DNA from: JBGPLJ01 sp963826145
GTDB taxonomy: Bacteria > Pseudomonadota > Gammaproteobacteria > Steroidobacterales > Steroidobacteraceae
Assembly (NCBI GenBank): GCA_963826145.1
Contig: CAWGVW010000002.1
Span: 1,674,001-1,738,000, forward strand
Reading direction: 5' to 3'
DNA length: 64,000 bases
Each line of letters starts with the position of its first letter. The first letter of the stretch is position 1. Made by a program: the position numbers and the translations under genes. The notes under the pieces are model-generated. The model worked only from the letters and a program-made list of their open reading frames with translations, was not told the origin of the DNA and did no database searches. Shown in pieces: positions 24,697 to 35,372 of this stretch.

Positions 24697-26082
24697 GTGC
24701 GCAAGGACTCTCCGGTGCGCAAAGCAATGACCACGCGAGCGAACCCCGCGGTCCGCTGGCTCGCCAGGGCCGCCTGCTGGGTCTTCTATCGAACCGATCG
24801 TGTCGGCGACGTGCCCGAGCACGGTGCCGTGCTGCTCCTGCCCAACCATCCGAATGCGCTCCTCGATCCCGCCGTCATCTGGGCGACGGCCAGGCGTGAC
24901 GTCCGCTTCCTCGCCAAGTCCACGCTCTTCAACGGCCCTCTCGGTCCGCTCATCGCGAGCGCGGGAGCGATCCCGGTCTACCGCAAGCTGGACCAGGGCG
25001 TCGACACGTCGAAGAACGCCGAGACCTTCGCTGCGGTATCCGACGCGCTCGCGGCCGGCGACGCGATTTGTATCTTTCCCGAAGGGATCAGCCACTCGAC
25101 CGGCCGTCTGGAGCCGCTGCGCACGGGAGCGGCGCGCATGGCGCTCGCCGCGGAACGCGCCGGGACGCGGGTTACGCTCGTGCCGGTCGGGCTCAACTTC
25201 GACCGCAAGACGGCGTTTCGCTCGCGCGTGACGGTCGTCTTCGGACAACCGTTCGCGGGACGGGATCTGTTCGACGGGAGGGACGATGCCGCGGTCGCGC
25301 GGGCTCTGACCGACCGCATCGCCGCGCACATGCGCCGCCTGCTCATCGAGGCCGACCCTGGCGGCGATGCCGCGCTCGTCGAACGCGTCGACCGGCTCTA
25401 CGCCGCCGCACGCGATCGACCGTCGGACCCGGCGGAGCGACTCGCACGACGACGAACGATTGCCGAGGGCATCGCGCGCCTGCGTGAGGCCGACTCCGAG
25501 CGCTACGATCAGATCCTGATGCGGCTGCGGCGCTATGACAACCGCCTGCGGCGCTTTGGCCTCCGTGATCGCCACCTGGACTGGGAGATCTCCTCCCAAG
25601 ACGTCAGGACCTTTGCCGTGCGCGAGGTCATCATCGGCCTCGTCCTCCTGCCGCTCTGCGCGCTCGGCCTGGTCGTGTTCGTCGTGCCGTATCAGGTGAC
25701 GGGATTCGTCGCCAGACGCGTGACGCGCCAGCATGACGTGATCGCCACGGCGCAGGTCTTGACCGGCCTCGTGGTCTACGGCGGGTGGCTGGCCGCGATT
25801 GGCGCCCTCGCCTGGTCGGTTGCCGGACGGACGGGCGCCCTGACGACGATGCTGCTGACGCCGGCGGTCGCGGTCGCCGCGCTCTTCGCCATCGAGCGCG
25901 AGTCGGCGGTCATCGACGCGGTGCGCGCGTGGTGGCTGCTCCGCCGCGCACGCCGCTCCACCAGGGCCAGGCTGCGACGACGGCGGACCGAGCTCGCCGA
26001 TCTGCTCGATGAAGTGAATCGGTGGCTCAACGCGGATGGCGGAGGCCACACACCCGGGGCCGACAGCGGCAGGGGCAACTGA
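24697..26082 (+). CDS. PlsC-type 1-acylglycerol-phosphate acyltransferase family protein
   Basis: Up to 461 aa; GTG 24697 or ATG 24727 could start it. The acyltransferase block shows Pro-Asn-His-Pro-Asn-Ala-Leu-Leu-Asp-Pro (HX4D) and Ile-Phe-Pro-Glu-Gly-Ile-Ser-His-Ser at about residues 125-135. A charged helical region follows, and then two or three transmembrane helices near residues 310-400, which is longer than simple PlsC. It probably acylates lysophosphatidate or a related lipid at the inner membrane. Its TGA overlaps the ATG of the Mur ligase gene, implying co-translation of lipid and wall-type enzymes. Confidence 0.82.
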   Translation: MRKDSPVRKAMTTRANPAVRWLARAACWVFYRTDRVGDVPEHGAVLLLPNHPNALLDPAVIWATARRDVRFLAKSTLFNGPLGPLIASAGAIPVYRKLDQGVDTSKNAETFAAVSDALAAGDAICIFPEGISHSTGRLEPLRTGAARMALAAERAGTRVTLVPVGLNFDRKTAFRSRVTVVFGQPFAGRDLFDGRDDAAVARALTDRIAAHMRRLLIEADPGGDAALVERVDRLYAAARDRPSDPAERLARRRTIAEGIARLREADSERYDQILMRLRRYDNRLRRFGLRDRHLDWEISSQDVRTFAVREVIIGLVLLPLCALGLVVFVVPYQVTGFVARRVTRQHDVIATAQVLTGLVVYGGWLAAIGALAWSVAGRTGALTTMLLTPAVAVAALFAIERESAVIDAVRAWWLLRRARRSTRARLRRRRTELADLLDEVNRWLNADGGGHTPGADSGRGN

Positions 26083-27615
26083 TGCGGCTGTCGCAGCTCG
26101 TCTCCGGGTTCGCCATCACACCGCCCGACGCCGATCCCGAGATCGCGGGGCTGAGTGAGGACAGCCGCCGCATCGAGCGCGGCATGCTGTTTGTCGCCGT
26201 CCCGGGCACGGCGCTCGATGGCCACGCGTACATCGGCGACGCGGTGGCGCGCGGCGCCGCGGCCATCGTCGCCGAACGGACCGGCGCGATACCGGCGGGA
26301 GTGCCCATTATCCGTGTCCCGTCGAGCCGCGACGCGCTCGCGCTTCTGGCGTCGCGCTACTTCAGTACCGACGAGCACGCCGCTCTCGCTCATCGGCTTC
26401 ACCGGCACGTTCGGCAAGACCAGCACGAGCGACATCCTGCGGCGGCTCCTCGATGCCACAGGCCAGCAGACCGGCGTGCTGGGCTCGCTCGGCGCGCGTT
26501 ACAAGGGCTTCCACGATCCGGGTGAAGGGCTGACCACGCCGGCGCCGGTCGAGCTCCACCGCGCGCTGCGTGGCCTGGCGAATGCCGGAGCGACGACGGT
26601 GATCCTGGAGGTCACGAGCCATGCGCTGCGCCTTGGCCGAGTCAACGGCCTGCGCTTCGATGGCGGGCTGCTCGCGGCGATCATGCCGGGCGAACACACC
26701 GACTTCCATCGCTCGTACGAGGATTACGTCGAAGCCAAACGGCTGTTTCTCGCCGAGCTCGACCCCTCGGCGCTCCTGGCCTACGATGCCGACAACCTTT
26801 CGTCCCGCCGGCTGGTCACAGAACCGGGCCGCGGCGCCGGACGCGAATCGGGTCACGGCCATCGCCGCGCACCGAAGGCGGCTACGGCGTCAGGTGCAAC
26901 TTCCCGGGGACACTCGATCGGCTTCTCGCTCGAAGGACGGGATGCCGACGTCCAGCTCTACGACATCCTGCTCGACGGCAAGGGCGCGACCTTCAGCCTC
27001 GGCGGCCGCGCGCTCACGACGCAGTCCGGCACGCGCGTGAGCTGCCCGCTACTCGGGCGCGGTCACTTGCGGAATGTGGCCCTGGCGATCACCTACGCCA
27101 TCGGCATCGGGCTCCCGGCGACAACCGTGCGGGAGATCGTCGCGTCGCTGACGCCACTCCGGCGGCGCATGGAGCGTTACGCGGTCGACGGCCGGGTGGT
27201 ACTCGACGACACGGCTGCCCATCCTGACAGCCTCGCGGCCGCCTTCGACGTCGCGGCACTGCTGCCGCACCGCGGCCTGGCCGTGGTCTACGCAATTCGC
27301 GGCCGGCGCGGATCGGAGATCAACCGCCGCAACGCCGCTGCGCTGGCCGATCTCTCGTTCCTGCACGGCGTCGACCCTCTCATCGTCACCTCAGCGGCCG
27401 ATCGCGTCGGCTCGCTCGACACGCCGACTGCTGAGGAAGTGGACGTCACGCGCCAGGCGCTCGTCGCCCGCGGCCGGCGCTTCGTGTGGCACGACGGCCT
27501 CGGCGACGCCATCCGAGACGTGTCTGCGCGCACCAAGGCCGGTGACTTGATCGTGTTGGTGGGAGCCCAGGGGATGAATGATGGCAAGACCCTGCTCGGC
27601 GCGGCGACCGGCTGA
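26082..27615 (+). CDS. Mur ligase (MurE-like), frameshifted once
   Basis: The ATG at 26082 overlaps the preceding stop. The first ~100 residues match the MurE N-terminal domain (Asp-Ser-Arg-x-Ile-x-x-Gly-x-x-Phe-Val-Ala). The frame shifts by one at about 26385, directly before the P-loop Gly-Thr-Phe-Gly-Lys-Thr-Ser-Thr. The central and C-terminal ligase domains are present (His-Thr-Asp-Phe-His, Arg-Arg-Arg-Met-Glu-Arg-Tyr, Asp-Asp-Thr-Ala-Ala-His-Pro). The Asp-Asn-Pro-Arg motif for diaminopimelate is absent, so the added amino acid is uncertain. It may be a paralogue rather than the wall-synthesis MurE, since no mur/dcw genes adjoin. Confidence 0.72.
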
Positions 27616-27625
27616 TTCAGACAGC

Positions 27626-27724
27626 TGCCAAAAGCCTCTCACCGCGGAGAACGCCGAGGACGCTGAGGACTACCCTTTCCTGTCTCTGCGTGCTCGGCGC
27701 TCTCGGCGGTGAAATGCTTTTGGC
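27626..27724. repeat. Inverted repeat of the CTCACCGCGGAG family
   Basis: GCCAAAAGCCTCTCACCGCGGAGAACGCCGAG pairs with CTCGGCGCTCTCGGCGGTGAAATGCTTTTGGC in the right arm. It lies between convergent genes. Related hairpins occur at 35236-35333 and, as a half copy, at 38484-38535. Confidence 0.8.
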
Positions 27725-29676
27725 TCAGTTCAAGAGGTACTTCTGCACGAAGAGCACCCAGGCGTACTGATTGAAGTCGATTGGTCGCCTGCGTGAACTC
27801 CTCGTGACCGGCGTCGTAGACGGCGTACCAGACCGGCGTGCCGTTGGCGCGGACGGCCCTCACCATCGCCTCGGCCTGATCGGGCGGCACCCGCGTATCC
27901 TTCGCGCCCTGCACGATGAACAGCGGAATCTTGAGCTTGGCCGCGTGCGTCAGCGGCGAGATGCTCTTGAGAAACGTACGCATCGCCGGATCGGCGGGAT
28001 CGCCGTACTCGGCCAGCCGGTCACGACGGCGCGCGGGATCGGTGCCATCGAGGAACGCGACGAAGTCGCTCAGCCCGAACCCCTCGAACGCGCACCGGAT
28101 GCGGTCGCCATAGGCGATCGCCGCCGCCAGCGTCACGTAGCCGCCATAGCTGATGCCGGTGATCATGACGCGGTTCTTGTCGAGCTCCGGACGAGTCGCG
28201 ATCCAATCGAGCAGCGCGCCGATATCCTTGACCGCGTCCTCGCGATTCCGCCCGTCGTCGAGATGCTCGTAGGTCTTGCCGTAGCCGATCGACCCGCGGA
28301 TATTCGGGTAGATGATGGCCATGCCGAGCTCGTTGCGGAAGTAGTTGCTCCGCCCCAACGCCCGCGGCCGCTCACGTGCTTCGGGTCCACCGTGCACATT
28401 GATCATCACGGGACGCGGCCCGGTGAAGCGCTTCGCCGGGCGATAGAGGATGCCGGGGATCATGCGGCCGTCGAAGCTTTTCCACTCGACGAGCTCCGCA
28501 TCCGGCAGCGCATCCTGAGTCGCACCGCCCATCTCGCTCGCCGTCCAGCGCTCGAGCCGACCGCTCTTGACGTCGACCGCGTAGACATCGCGGAAGGTCC
28601 GGGCCCCGGCGAACTCGATGGCGAGCGTCGTTCCCGAACCGTGCCACGCCAGGTTCGAGATCACTCCCGGCGGGATCGACGACACCTTTCGTGGCTTCAC
28701 ACCGATCCCGTCGATGAACTGCAGCTCGCTCGTCGCACCGCGATCGGCAACCACCGCGACCACGGTCCCAACCGGCGCGACCGAAAACGCCTCGATGGCG
28801 ATGCCCTCTCCAGTCAGCGGTCGCCACTTCCCGGTCGCAAGGTCGCCCCGCCAGAGCCGCGTCACTTCCGAGTCGCGGTCGCTCAACGCGTAGACCGCGC
28901 GTCCGTCGGCGCTGAACTGTGCGCGAGCGGTTGCGGGATCAGACCACCGCGCCGGATTGCCGCCCTTCGGCGTCACGAGCACCCGCCGTCCGGACTCGAC
29001 GTCAATGCGCCACAGGCGCGTCTCGGTCGATCCCGCGATGAGCTGATGCGCGAGGACCTCCTTGTCGCTGACCGACCAGTCGAGGGCGTCCCACGTGCCG
29101 TCCACTTCCGCGATCATGCGCGCGCTCGCCGGCTCGAGCGGGTCCATCACCCACAAGTCGCGGTCCTTGCCGTTGCGGCGAGTCGAATAGAAGGCAACGA
29201 GCCCACGACGATGGGACCAGACCGGAACGCCGTGGCGCGACTTACCATCGGTCAGGAGCGTGATGCGGCCCGAGTCGAGGTCGTAGCGGAAGAGCTGCAT
29301 GGCTTCGCCGCCGCCGGACGTGTCCTTCCGGAAGACGATGTGGCGGCCGCCGGGCGCGTACAGACGCACCGCCGGTGACCCCGTCGCGGAAGAACGTCAG
29401 CTGTGTGCGGGCCCCACCGGGACTTCGTACTTCGTGCACCTGCATGACGTTTCCGAACGCGGTCGAGATGAGCAGGCGACGTTCGGTGGGGTGCCAGCCG
29501 AGGAGCCGGGCCTGCCGAAACTGGCCGTACGGCGAGACGGCATCGACTATCGACATCGGGATCGGCGGCAGACCGTCCACCTTCGCCCGGTCGGGTATGG
29601 CAAACGACGACGTCTCCTGCGCGCTAGCGTACGCGGGCAGGAGGAGAATCAGCGCAACGCGCAGACAGTAGCGCAT
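27725..29676 (-). CDS. S9-family prolyl oligopeptidase, two frameshifts
   Basis: The start at 29676 gives a signal peptide (Leu-Leu-Leu-Pro-Ala-Tyr-Ala-Ser-Ala). A seven-bladed propeller follows, then the alpha/beta hydrolase domain with Gly-Ile-Ser-Tyr-Gly-Gly (nucleophile), Gly-Ala-Lys-Asp-Thr-Arg-Val (Asp) and Asp-Ala-Gly-His-Glu (His). The frame shifts at about 29372 near Phe-Arg-Asp-Gly-Val-Thr-Gly. A second shift at about 27778 hides the true end (Phe-Asn-Gln-Tyr-Ala-Trp-Val, stop at 27725). The apparent C-terminus reading into the hairpin is an artefact. It would degrade peptides in the periplasm. Both breaks look like single-base errors because protein similarity continues across them. 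Confidence 0.82.
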
Positions 29677-29864
29677 GGGATCAGCCCGAAGGGAGCGGAC
29701 AAAGCTGGGGAAAGCCTTCTAATTATAGTGCAAACTCCCGGGGCACCTCGCTCGTCAAACACTCCGACGCGCGCGGGTCGGCCGGCCGGCGGAAGACTGT
29801 GTACCGCGGTGCACGCTTCTGCCAAGTTCTGCAAACTCCTGCAAGCTTCTGCAAGGTCATGGTC

Positions 29865-30801
29865 ATGAAGATCGTCATCGCGGGCGGCTCGGGGTTTCTC
29901 GGCAGCCCGCTGGCCGAGATGTACGCGGAAGACGGGCACGATGTCCGTGTGCTGACGCGCGCGCTCGAGTCCGGAGCGACGCGGCACGATCCGGGCACCG
30001 GGGTCCCCGGCATCACGCAAGTGGGCTGGAAAGCCGACGGTGCCTCAGGTCCGTGGGCCAGTGCACTCGAAGGCGCCGACGGGGTGATCAACCTCGCCGG
30101 CGAGTCGATCGGCGTCGAAGCGGTGGTCGCCGGCGGCAAAGACGCGATTCCGCGACAGCCGCATCCTGGCGACGCGCAGTCTGGCGGCAGCGATCCGCGC
30201 CTCAGCCACGCCGCCAGCCGTGTTCATCAGCGGCAGCGCCGTCGGGTACTACGGGCCGTCCGACAACCGGCCGCTCACCGAAAGCGACGCCGCCCGGCAG
30301 TGATTTCCTGGCGCAACTCTGCGCCGATTGGGAGAAGGAAGCGCGTCAGGCCGAGCGTCCAGGCACGCGCGTCGTCCTGCTCAGGACGGGCATCGTCCTC
30401 GAGCGATCGGGAGGCGCGCTGCCGGAGATGATGCGACCGTTCCGGTTCTTCGCGGGTGGTCCGCTCGGATCTGGCCGGCAGTACATGTCGTGGATCCACC
30501 GGCTGGACTGGATCGAGATCGTGCGCTGGATCGTGCAGACGCCGGTCGTGAGCGGACCCGTGAACGCCACGGCACCGCACCCCGTCACCAACCGCCACTT
30601 CGCGCAAGGCCCTCGGTCACGCGATGCATCGCCCGAGCCTCGCTGCCGGCGCCAGGCTTCGCGCTGAAGATCGTGGTCGGCGAGTTCGCCGACTCGATCC
30701 TCACCGGCCAGCGCGTCCTGCCGGCGCGGGCGCAGAAGGACGGGTATCACTTCCGCTATCCGGAGATCGAACAGGCGTTCAGGGGAATCTTTGGAGACTA
30801 A
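29865..30801 (+). pseudogene. TIGR01777/YfcH-type NAD-dependent epimerase, multiply frameshifted
   Basis: ATG 29865 opens with the Rossmann motif Gly-Gly-Ser-Gly-Phe-Leu-Gly-Ser and reaches Ile-Asn-Leu-Ala-Gly-Glu-Ser. The similarity then continues in other frames: Phe-Ile-Ser-Gly-Ser-Ala-Val-Gly-Tyr-Tyr-Gly (active Tyr region), Leu-Arg-Thr-Gly-Ile-Val-Leu, and a DUF1731 end (Ile-Glu-Gln-Ala-Phe-Arg-Gly-Ile). At least three shifts occur at about 30130, 30298 and 30610. The residues between shifts remain conserved, which argues for indel errors over true decay. The family's role is unknown; E. coli YfcH is a homologue. A tandem CTTCTGCAA repeat (29815-29856) sits just before the start. Confidence 0.7.
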
Positions 30802-30804
30802 ACG

Positions 30805-30886
30805 GTGAAAGTCTGAAGTCTGACGTTCGAAGTCTGAAGTCTGAGAAGTCTGAAGTCTGGAAGCTCGGAAGCTGGAAGCTGCGAAG
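30805..30886. repeat. AGTCTGA and GGAAGCT simple tandem repeats
   Basis: Several copies of AAGTCTGAAGTCTG are followed by GGAAGCTCGGAAGCTGGAAGCTG. They fill the gap between the epimerase stop and the DUF1501 stop on the other strand. Confidence 0.7.
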
Positions 30887-32169
30887 CTAAGCATAGAAGT
30901 TCGGCGCCGTTCCGGAAATTCCCGCCCAGAATCGCCGCCGAGTCGCTGCCCAGCCAGTTGTCGAGGACGCTGCGCGTAGACCGAGCGGAAGTCGGTCTCG
31001 TAGCGGACGTCGCTCGCCGTTGTTCTCGAGCGTCGGGTTGTCGTTGGCGCTCGGAGGTTCGGGCGCGGTGCCGTAGATGCCCGCCGCGCACACCGCCGCC
31101 CATCGCCATCATCACGCTGGCGGCGCCGTGGTCGGTGCCGTTGCTGCCGTTCTCGCTGATGCGCCGGCCGAACTCGGAGAACTGCAGGACCAGCGTGTCG
31201 CGACAGCAGTCCCTGATTGCGCAGGTCGCGGTAGAACGCGAACAGCCCGTCGTTGAGCGTCGTCATCAACGTGCGTGTACGAGCCGTTGGCCCGTTCGGT
31301 GTTCTGCGCCGGCGTGCGTGTCGTAGCCGCCGGTCTGCACCCAGAAGACCTTCGTGCCGACTCCCTGCGACGATGGCGCCGGCGACGGTCCGCAGCGCCT
31401 GTCCGAACCCGTTGTTGGGATAGGTCGACCGTCGGCGCGTACGTGCGCGACCTGCGGCGACGCGATCGAGCGTCGCGAACGCGGCCTGCGCCGTCGCGTT
31501 GACGAACGCCAGGTGCGGGCTGATCGACGGGCACGTGCGACGCGATGCGCGTCGCGCTCTGGCGCGCGAAGACTGCGCGTCGGCGCCGGTGTTCGGGCTC
31601 GCGAACGCATAGCCGGCGACGCTGGGAATCGACGGCACGCCGACCGTCCGCGCCAGCAGCGTGCGCGGCGTCTCGCGCACCGTGGACCACGCCGGTCAGC
31701 GGATCGACCGGCGCCGGCAGCGTGTCGAGATACCGTCCGAGCCAGCCGGTGCCCTGCGGCGGCCGACGGATCGGCGGTCGACCAGATGTCGGTGCCCTCG
31801 AAATGCGAGCGGCTCGAGTTCGGATACCCGGTGCGCTGGATGATCGCGAGCCGGCCGGCGTCGAAGATCGTCCGCAGCCCGGTCAGACGCGGATTCAGGC
31901 CGAGCGCGTTGCCGGCGCTGTCGCTGCCGATCTGCAGGACGTTGCCGGCGGGATCGCCGAGCGTCGGACGGCGCGCGTAGTACTGCGGATCGGTGTAGGG
32001 CACCAGCGTGCTGAGTCGCGTCGTTGCCGCCGCTCAGGTAGAGCACGACCAGATTGCGCCGCGAGCGCCCCTGCGCCCGCGCGAGGTCGGACAGAAACGC
32101 CGGCGCGGCGAAGCTGACGGTGAACGCCGCCACGCCGCCCCGAACGAAATCTCGCCTGTTCATCGCCAT
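30887..32169 (-). pseudogene. DUF1501 protein with Tat-type signal, many frameshifts
   Basis: The start is near 32169, where Met-Asn-Arg-Arg-Asp-Phe-Val-Arg begins a twin-arginine signal. Next comes Leu-Val-Val-Leu-Tyr-Leu-Ser-Gly-Gly-Asn-Asp-Ala, the DUF1501 start, in sulfatase-like fold proteins. The sequence then changes frame about every 80-250 bases (for example near 32015, 31765, 31682 and 31573), yet conserved segments reappear in order to the stop at 30887. Correcting single extra bases restores the protein. It is paired with DUF1800 through an overlapping stop/start, the usual arrangement in Acidobacteriota and Planctomycetes. Function unknown. Confidence 0.72.
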
Positions 32170-33693
32170 GATGATTGGTCTGATCGCCTGATCCCTGGCC
32201 CTACGACCAACTGATAGTCGCCCGATCCCGACGATCAGATGCGCGAGGCCTGATGACCTTCGCCGCCAGCTGCGTGTCCGATCCGGTCCAGGCGCCGCCG
32301 GCTCGCGCGTAGTCGAGCAGCGCCGTCGTAGGCGTCGCCGCGAAAGCTCGGGCGGCGTCAGCCGATCGAGCACGAACGACAGCAGGCTCTCGGGCGAGTT
32401 CGACGTTGCCGCGCGACGGTCGCGCAGGTTGAAACTCTGGTTCGTGCGCGAGCTGCGCGGCGAAGTTCATCCGCGCCAGCATGCCGCCGCTCGAGAACCA
32501 GCCCGGCCCGAGCTCCCAGCCGTTGACGTCGGGCGGCTCGAACAGCTGCTGGCCCATGCTGATGAGCGGGTTGAGGGCGCTCGTTCACCGAGAAACCCGT
32601 TCCAGCCGACTTCCTTGAACGAGCGCGCGACGAACTCGACTGGCCAGGAGTACCGCTTGTAGTAGTTCGAGCGGGTCCTTGAACTGCGGCGAGAGCAGCA
32701 GCATCCGCACCATCGGCTCGATCTCGAAGTTGCTCGCGTAGTAAGTGCGCGGCAAGCGCACTGATGAACGATTCGTCCGGCGCATCAACCTCGTTGACGA
32801 AGTACGCATACAGCTTGCGCGCCAGCCGCGGGCCCGGTCGCGGGATGCCGGGCCACGGCGTCGATGAGATCGATGCCGTCCTGCATGCCCTCGGCGGCCG
32901 ACCGCGCCGGGATCGTCCTGCCGGCCATCGGCGTAGATCGGGAACGAGAACTCCTTCGCGGCGGTGTCGTGCTGGGCCGACGTTGTAGAAGAACTCGTAG
33001 CGCGCCTGCGCGGTATTGCGGTTCGCCAGCGCTCAGGTTCCAGCCCGTGAACACGCGCGCGCCGGCGTAGACGTCGGTCTCTTCGAAGCGCGCCGACGCC
33101 CATCGTGAAGAGCTCCATCAGCTCGCGCGCGAAGTTCTCCTGCGGCCGGGCGCGGACGTTCGTGCGGCCGTCGAGCCACACGAGCATCGCCGGATCCTTC
33201 GCGACCTCGACGAGCAGATCGCGGAAGTTGCCGAGCGCGTGTTCGCGGAAGAGCTCGATCTGCCCCTTCGTCCGGCTCGCGATCTTCGTCGGGCTTGGCC
33301 GCGAGCATCCGGCGTCGCGAAGCCGCCGTCGCCGATCTCGCCGGCGACCTTCGAGTAGGCGGTGGCGAAGTGGTTGTGCCAGAAGAGCGCCATCTTCTCC
33401 TGCAGCGGACGCTTCGTGTGCACCATCCGGAACAGCCAGCGCTGCCGGGCATCGAGGATGTTGTTCGCGGGTTGAAAGCCGCTGCCGCTGCGGCCCGTCA
33501 CCCCCACGTACCCCGGCCGGCCGATGAACGAATCCACATCGTCGGGAATCTCGGAGTAGTTGAGAAGGCGCGCCACGGAGGCGGCATAGCTGGCAAACGA
33601 CAGGCTCGTGTACGCCTCGACCTCTTCCTGGCTGGCGCCGAATCCGGCCCGCCGGTAGAGATGGTCGATCTCCTGTTCTCGGCCGACGCGCAT
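32160..33693 (-). pseudogene. DUF1800 protein, many frameshifts
   Basis: The start at 33693 gives Leu-Tyr-Arg-Arg-Ala-Gly-Phe-Gly-Ala-Ser, the DUF1800 N-terminus. Then come Arg-Pro-Leu-Gln-Glu-Lys-Met-Ala-Leu-Phe-Trp-His-Asn-His-Phe-Ala, Phe-Ala-Arg-Glu-Leu-Met-Glu-Leu-Phe, and Phe-Thr-Gly-Trp-Asn. Conserved blocks appear in all three minus frames, separated by single-base indels. The inferred stop overlaps the DUF1501 start. The two proteins are nearly always encoded together and are thought to be exported partners of unknown function. The breaks are in the same bad stretch as DUF1501, so sequence quality is suspect. Confidence 0.72.
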
Positions 33694-33863
33694 GCTCGTG
33701 GTCTCCAGGACTACGTGGAAGAGTGAAATCCTACGCTCCTGCCAAGGTCGAGGTCAAAGCCTACTCGCCGACCGGCGCTATCCGCCTGATTACACAATTG
33801 GTAGCTGTCCCGCGCCGACTGAAGCCACCGCAGCCTTCTTAGACCTCGCGATCCTGGCCGTGG

Positions 33864-35087
33864 TTACTTGAGAATGCGGCTGAAGCCGAAGAGCTCGTCG
33901 CCCTTATCCGGCACGCCCTGGAACTGGCGGAGCAACAACCGGGCCGCCAGCCACGACACGGCCGCTCCATGCCGCCCATGGCCGAGCGCGAAGAGGTGGC
34001 GCGGGAAATTGCGGTGGAGACCCACGTAGGGCAACCCGTCGACGGTCGTGTCGTGGGTCAGATCCCAGGACCACTCGGGCATGGCCCCGGAGATCGCAGG
34101 GTAGATGGTCGACAGCTCATACATCAGCTGCCCCGAGCGCTGCACGAGCACCTTGTCGTGGGCGCGAGCGGCGACGGGCTCGTGGTCGGCGCCGACAAAC
34201 AGCGCTCGGTCGTCCTTCAACCAGCGCAGGAAATGCGGTGGGCTGGAGCTATCGCGGAGCGCCGCGGCGCGCCGGCCGAGCTCACGCCTCACCGCCGCGG
34301 GCAGCGGCTCGGTGACGACGGCGTAGGTCTGCTGGTGGTGGAGATGCCGGCGAAGCGCGCGCAAGTCCGGGAGCGAGGCACCGGTGGCGATGATGACGGC
34401 CTCTGCCCGCACAGTACCGGTGCCGGCAGTGACTTCGACTGTCTTGCGACCGGCTCGAATGCGTCGCACCGGCGTCTTCTCGAAGAACGTCGCCCCACGA
34501 CCGGCGGCCGACTCCGCAAGGCCCAGGCAGGCGCGAAACGGATCGAAGGCAAAGCCGCGTGTTTTGATGGCACCACCCCCCTCGAGAGATGCCTCACGGG
34601 CCAACGCCGCCGGGGTCAGCCAGGAGTGATCGATACCCGCCGCGCGCCGGGCATCGTACTCACGCCGCAGGCGCTTCATCGCTTCCCCGCCTCGCGGCGC
34701 CACGTGCAGCAGGGCCTCGGGGACGAGGTCGCAGCGGATGTTCGCGCGCTTGATGGCCGCGGCAAAATCCAAGGAGGCCCGCCGCATCACCTGCCACAAC
34801 GTCCTGGCCGCGCGCAGGCCGTGCGCGCTTGCCGTATCCTGGAACGACGCGTCGAAGTCCTCGCGAATCAGGCCGGCCGACGCCGCGGTGCTCGCGGCGC
34901 CAACACGATCGGCCTCGAGGACAACCACCTTGATGCCGGCGGCGGCGAAGCTCGCCGCGCACGCGCATCCGGTCAGGCCGCCGCCGACGACGATCACATC
35001 GGTGTCCAGCTCCCCCCGCAGGCGCGGGTGAGCAGGGCGGCGAGTCTTGGGAAAGCGGTCCAGCCAGAGAGGAGCGTAGCGGGGCAT
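33864..35087 (-). CDS. FAD-dependent oxidoreductase, DAO/DadA family
   Basis: The protein is 407 aa and intact. The dinucleotide-binding motif Val-Val-Gly-Gly-Gly-Leu-Thr-Gly-Cys lies at about residues 33-41, with a Glu-Ala-Asp turn after it. Ile-Ile-Ala-Thr-Gly-Ala is the second FAD motif, and the C-terminal Pro-Tyr-Val-Gly and Gly-His-Gly-Arg-His-Gly blocks fit DAO-fold amine oxidases such as DadA or glycine oxidase. It probably oxidises an amino acid or secondary amine. There is no signal peptide. It stands alone between the DUF1800 gene and a large hairpin. Confidence 0.85.
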   Translation of the reverse strand: MPRYAPLWLDRFPKTRRPAHPRLRGELDTDVIVVGGGLTGCACAASFAAAGIKVVVLEADRVGAASTAASAGLIREDFDASFQDTASAHGLRAARTLWQVMRRASLDFAAAIKRANIRCDLVPEALLHVAPRGGEAMKRLRREYDARRAAGIDHSWLTPAALAREASLEGGGAIKTRGFAFDPFRACLGLAESAAGRGATFFEKTPVRRIRAGRKTVEVTAGTGTVRAEAVIIATGASLPDLRALRRHLHHQQTYAVVTEPLPAAVRRELGRRAAALRDSSSPPHFLRWLKDDRALFVGADHEPVAARAHDKVLVQRSGQLMYELSTIYPAISGAMPEWSWDLTHDTTVDGLPYVGLHRNFPRHLFALGHGRHGAAVSWLAARLLLRQFQGVPDKGDELFGFSRILK

Positions 35088-35235
35088 CGTTTGGGGGCTA
35101 TTCTATCCGGCGCGCTCTCTGTCCAGAAGCATTCGCTTTCTGGGAACGGCCCGCGGCCGGGTTCCCGAGCAGAGTTTCGCTCACGGGGCGTTCACGCTAC
35201 GATGGCCTGGCTACATCACCCCGGCGACCTGCACT

Positions 35236-35333
35236 GTCCAAGAGCCTCTCACCGCCGAGGACGCCGAGGGCGCAGAGACAGAACCCCTGTGGTTCTGCGT
35301 CCTCGGCGCCTCGGCGGTAAAAGGCTCTTGGAC
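35236..35333. repeat. Large inverted repeat of the GTCCAAGAGCCTCTCACCG family
   Basis: GTCCAAGAGCCTCTCACCGC at 35236 is mirrored at 35333 by the complementary AAAAGGCTCTTGGAC end. The inner arms pair CGAGGACGCCGAGG with CCTCGGCGCCTCGG. The loop is CCCCTGTGG. This is the best-preserved copy of the family. Confidence 0.85.
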
Positions 35334-35372
35334 GATGAATTGATCGCGGTCTGAAGCAAGAAGGACGAGTTC

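Noticed and set aside
27771..29378. A 535-aa plus-strand protein
   Set aside because: It is antisense to the S9 peptidase and a GC-rich shadow frame.
33969..35354. A 461-aa plus-strand protein
   Set aside because: It is antisense to the intact DAO oxidoreductase.
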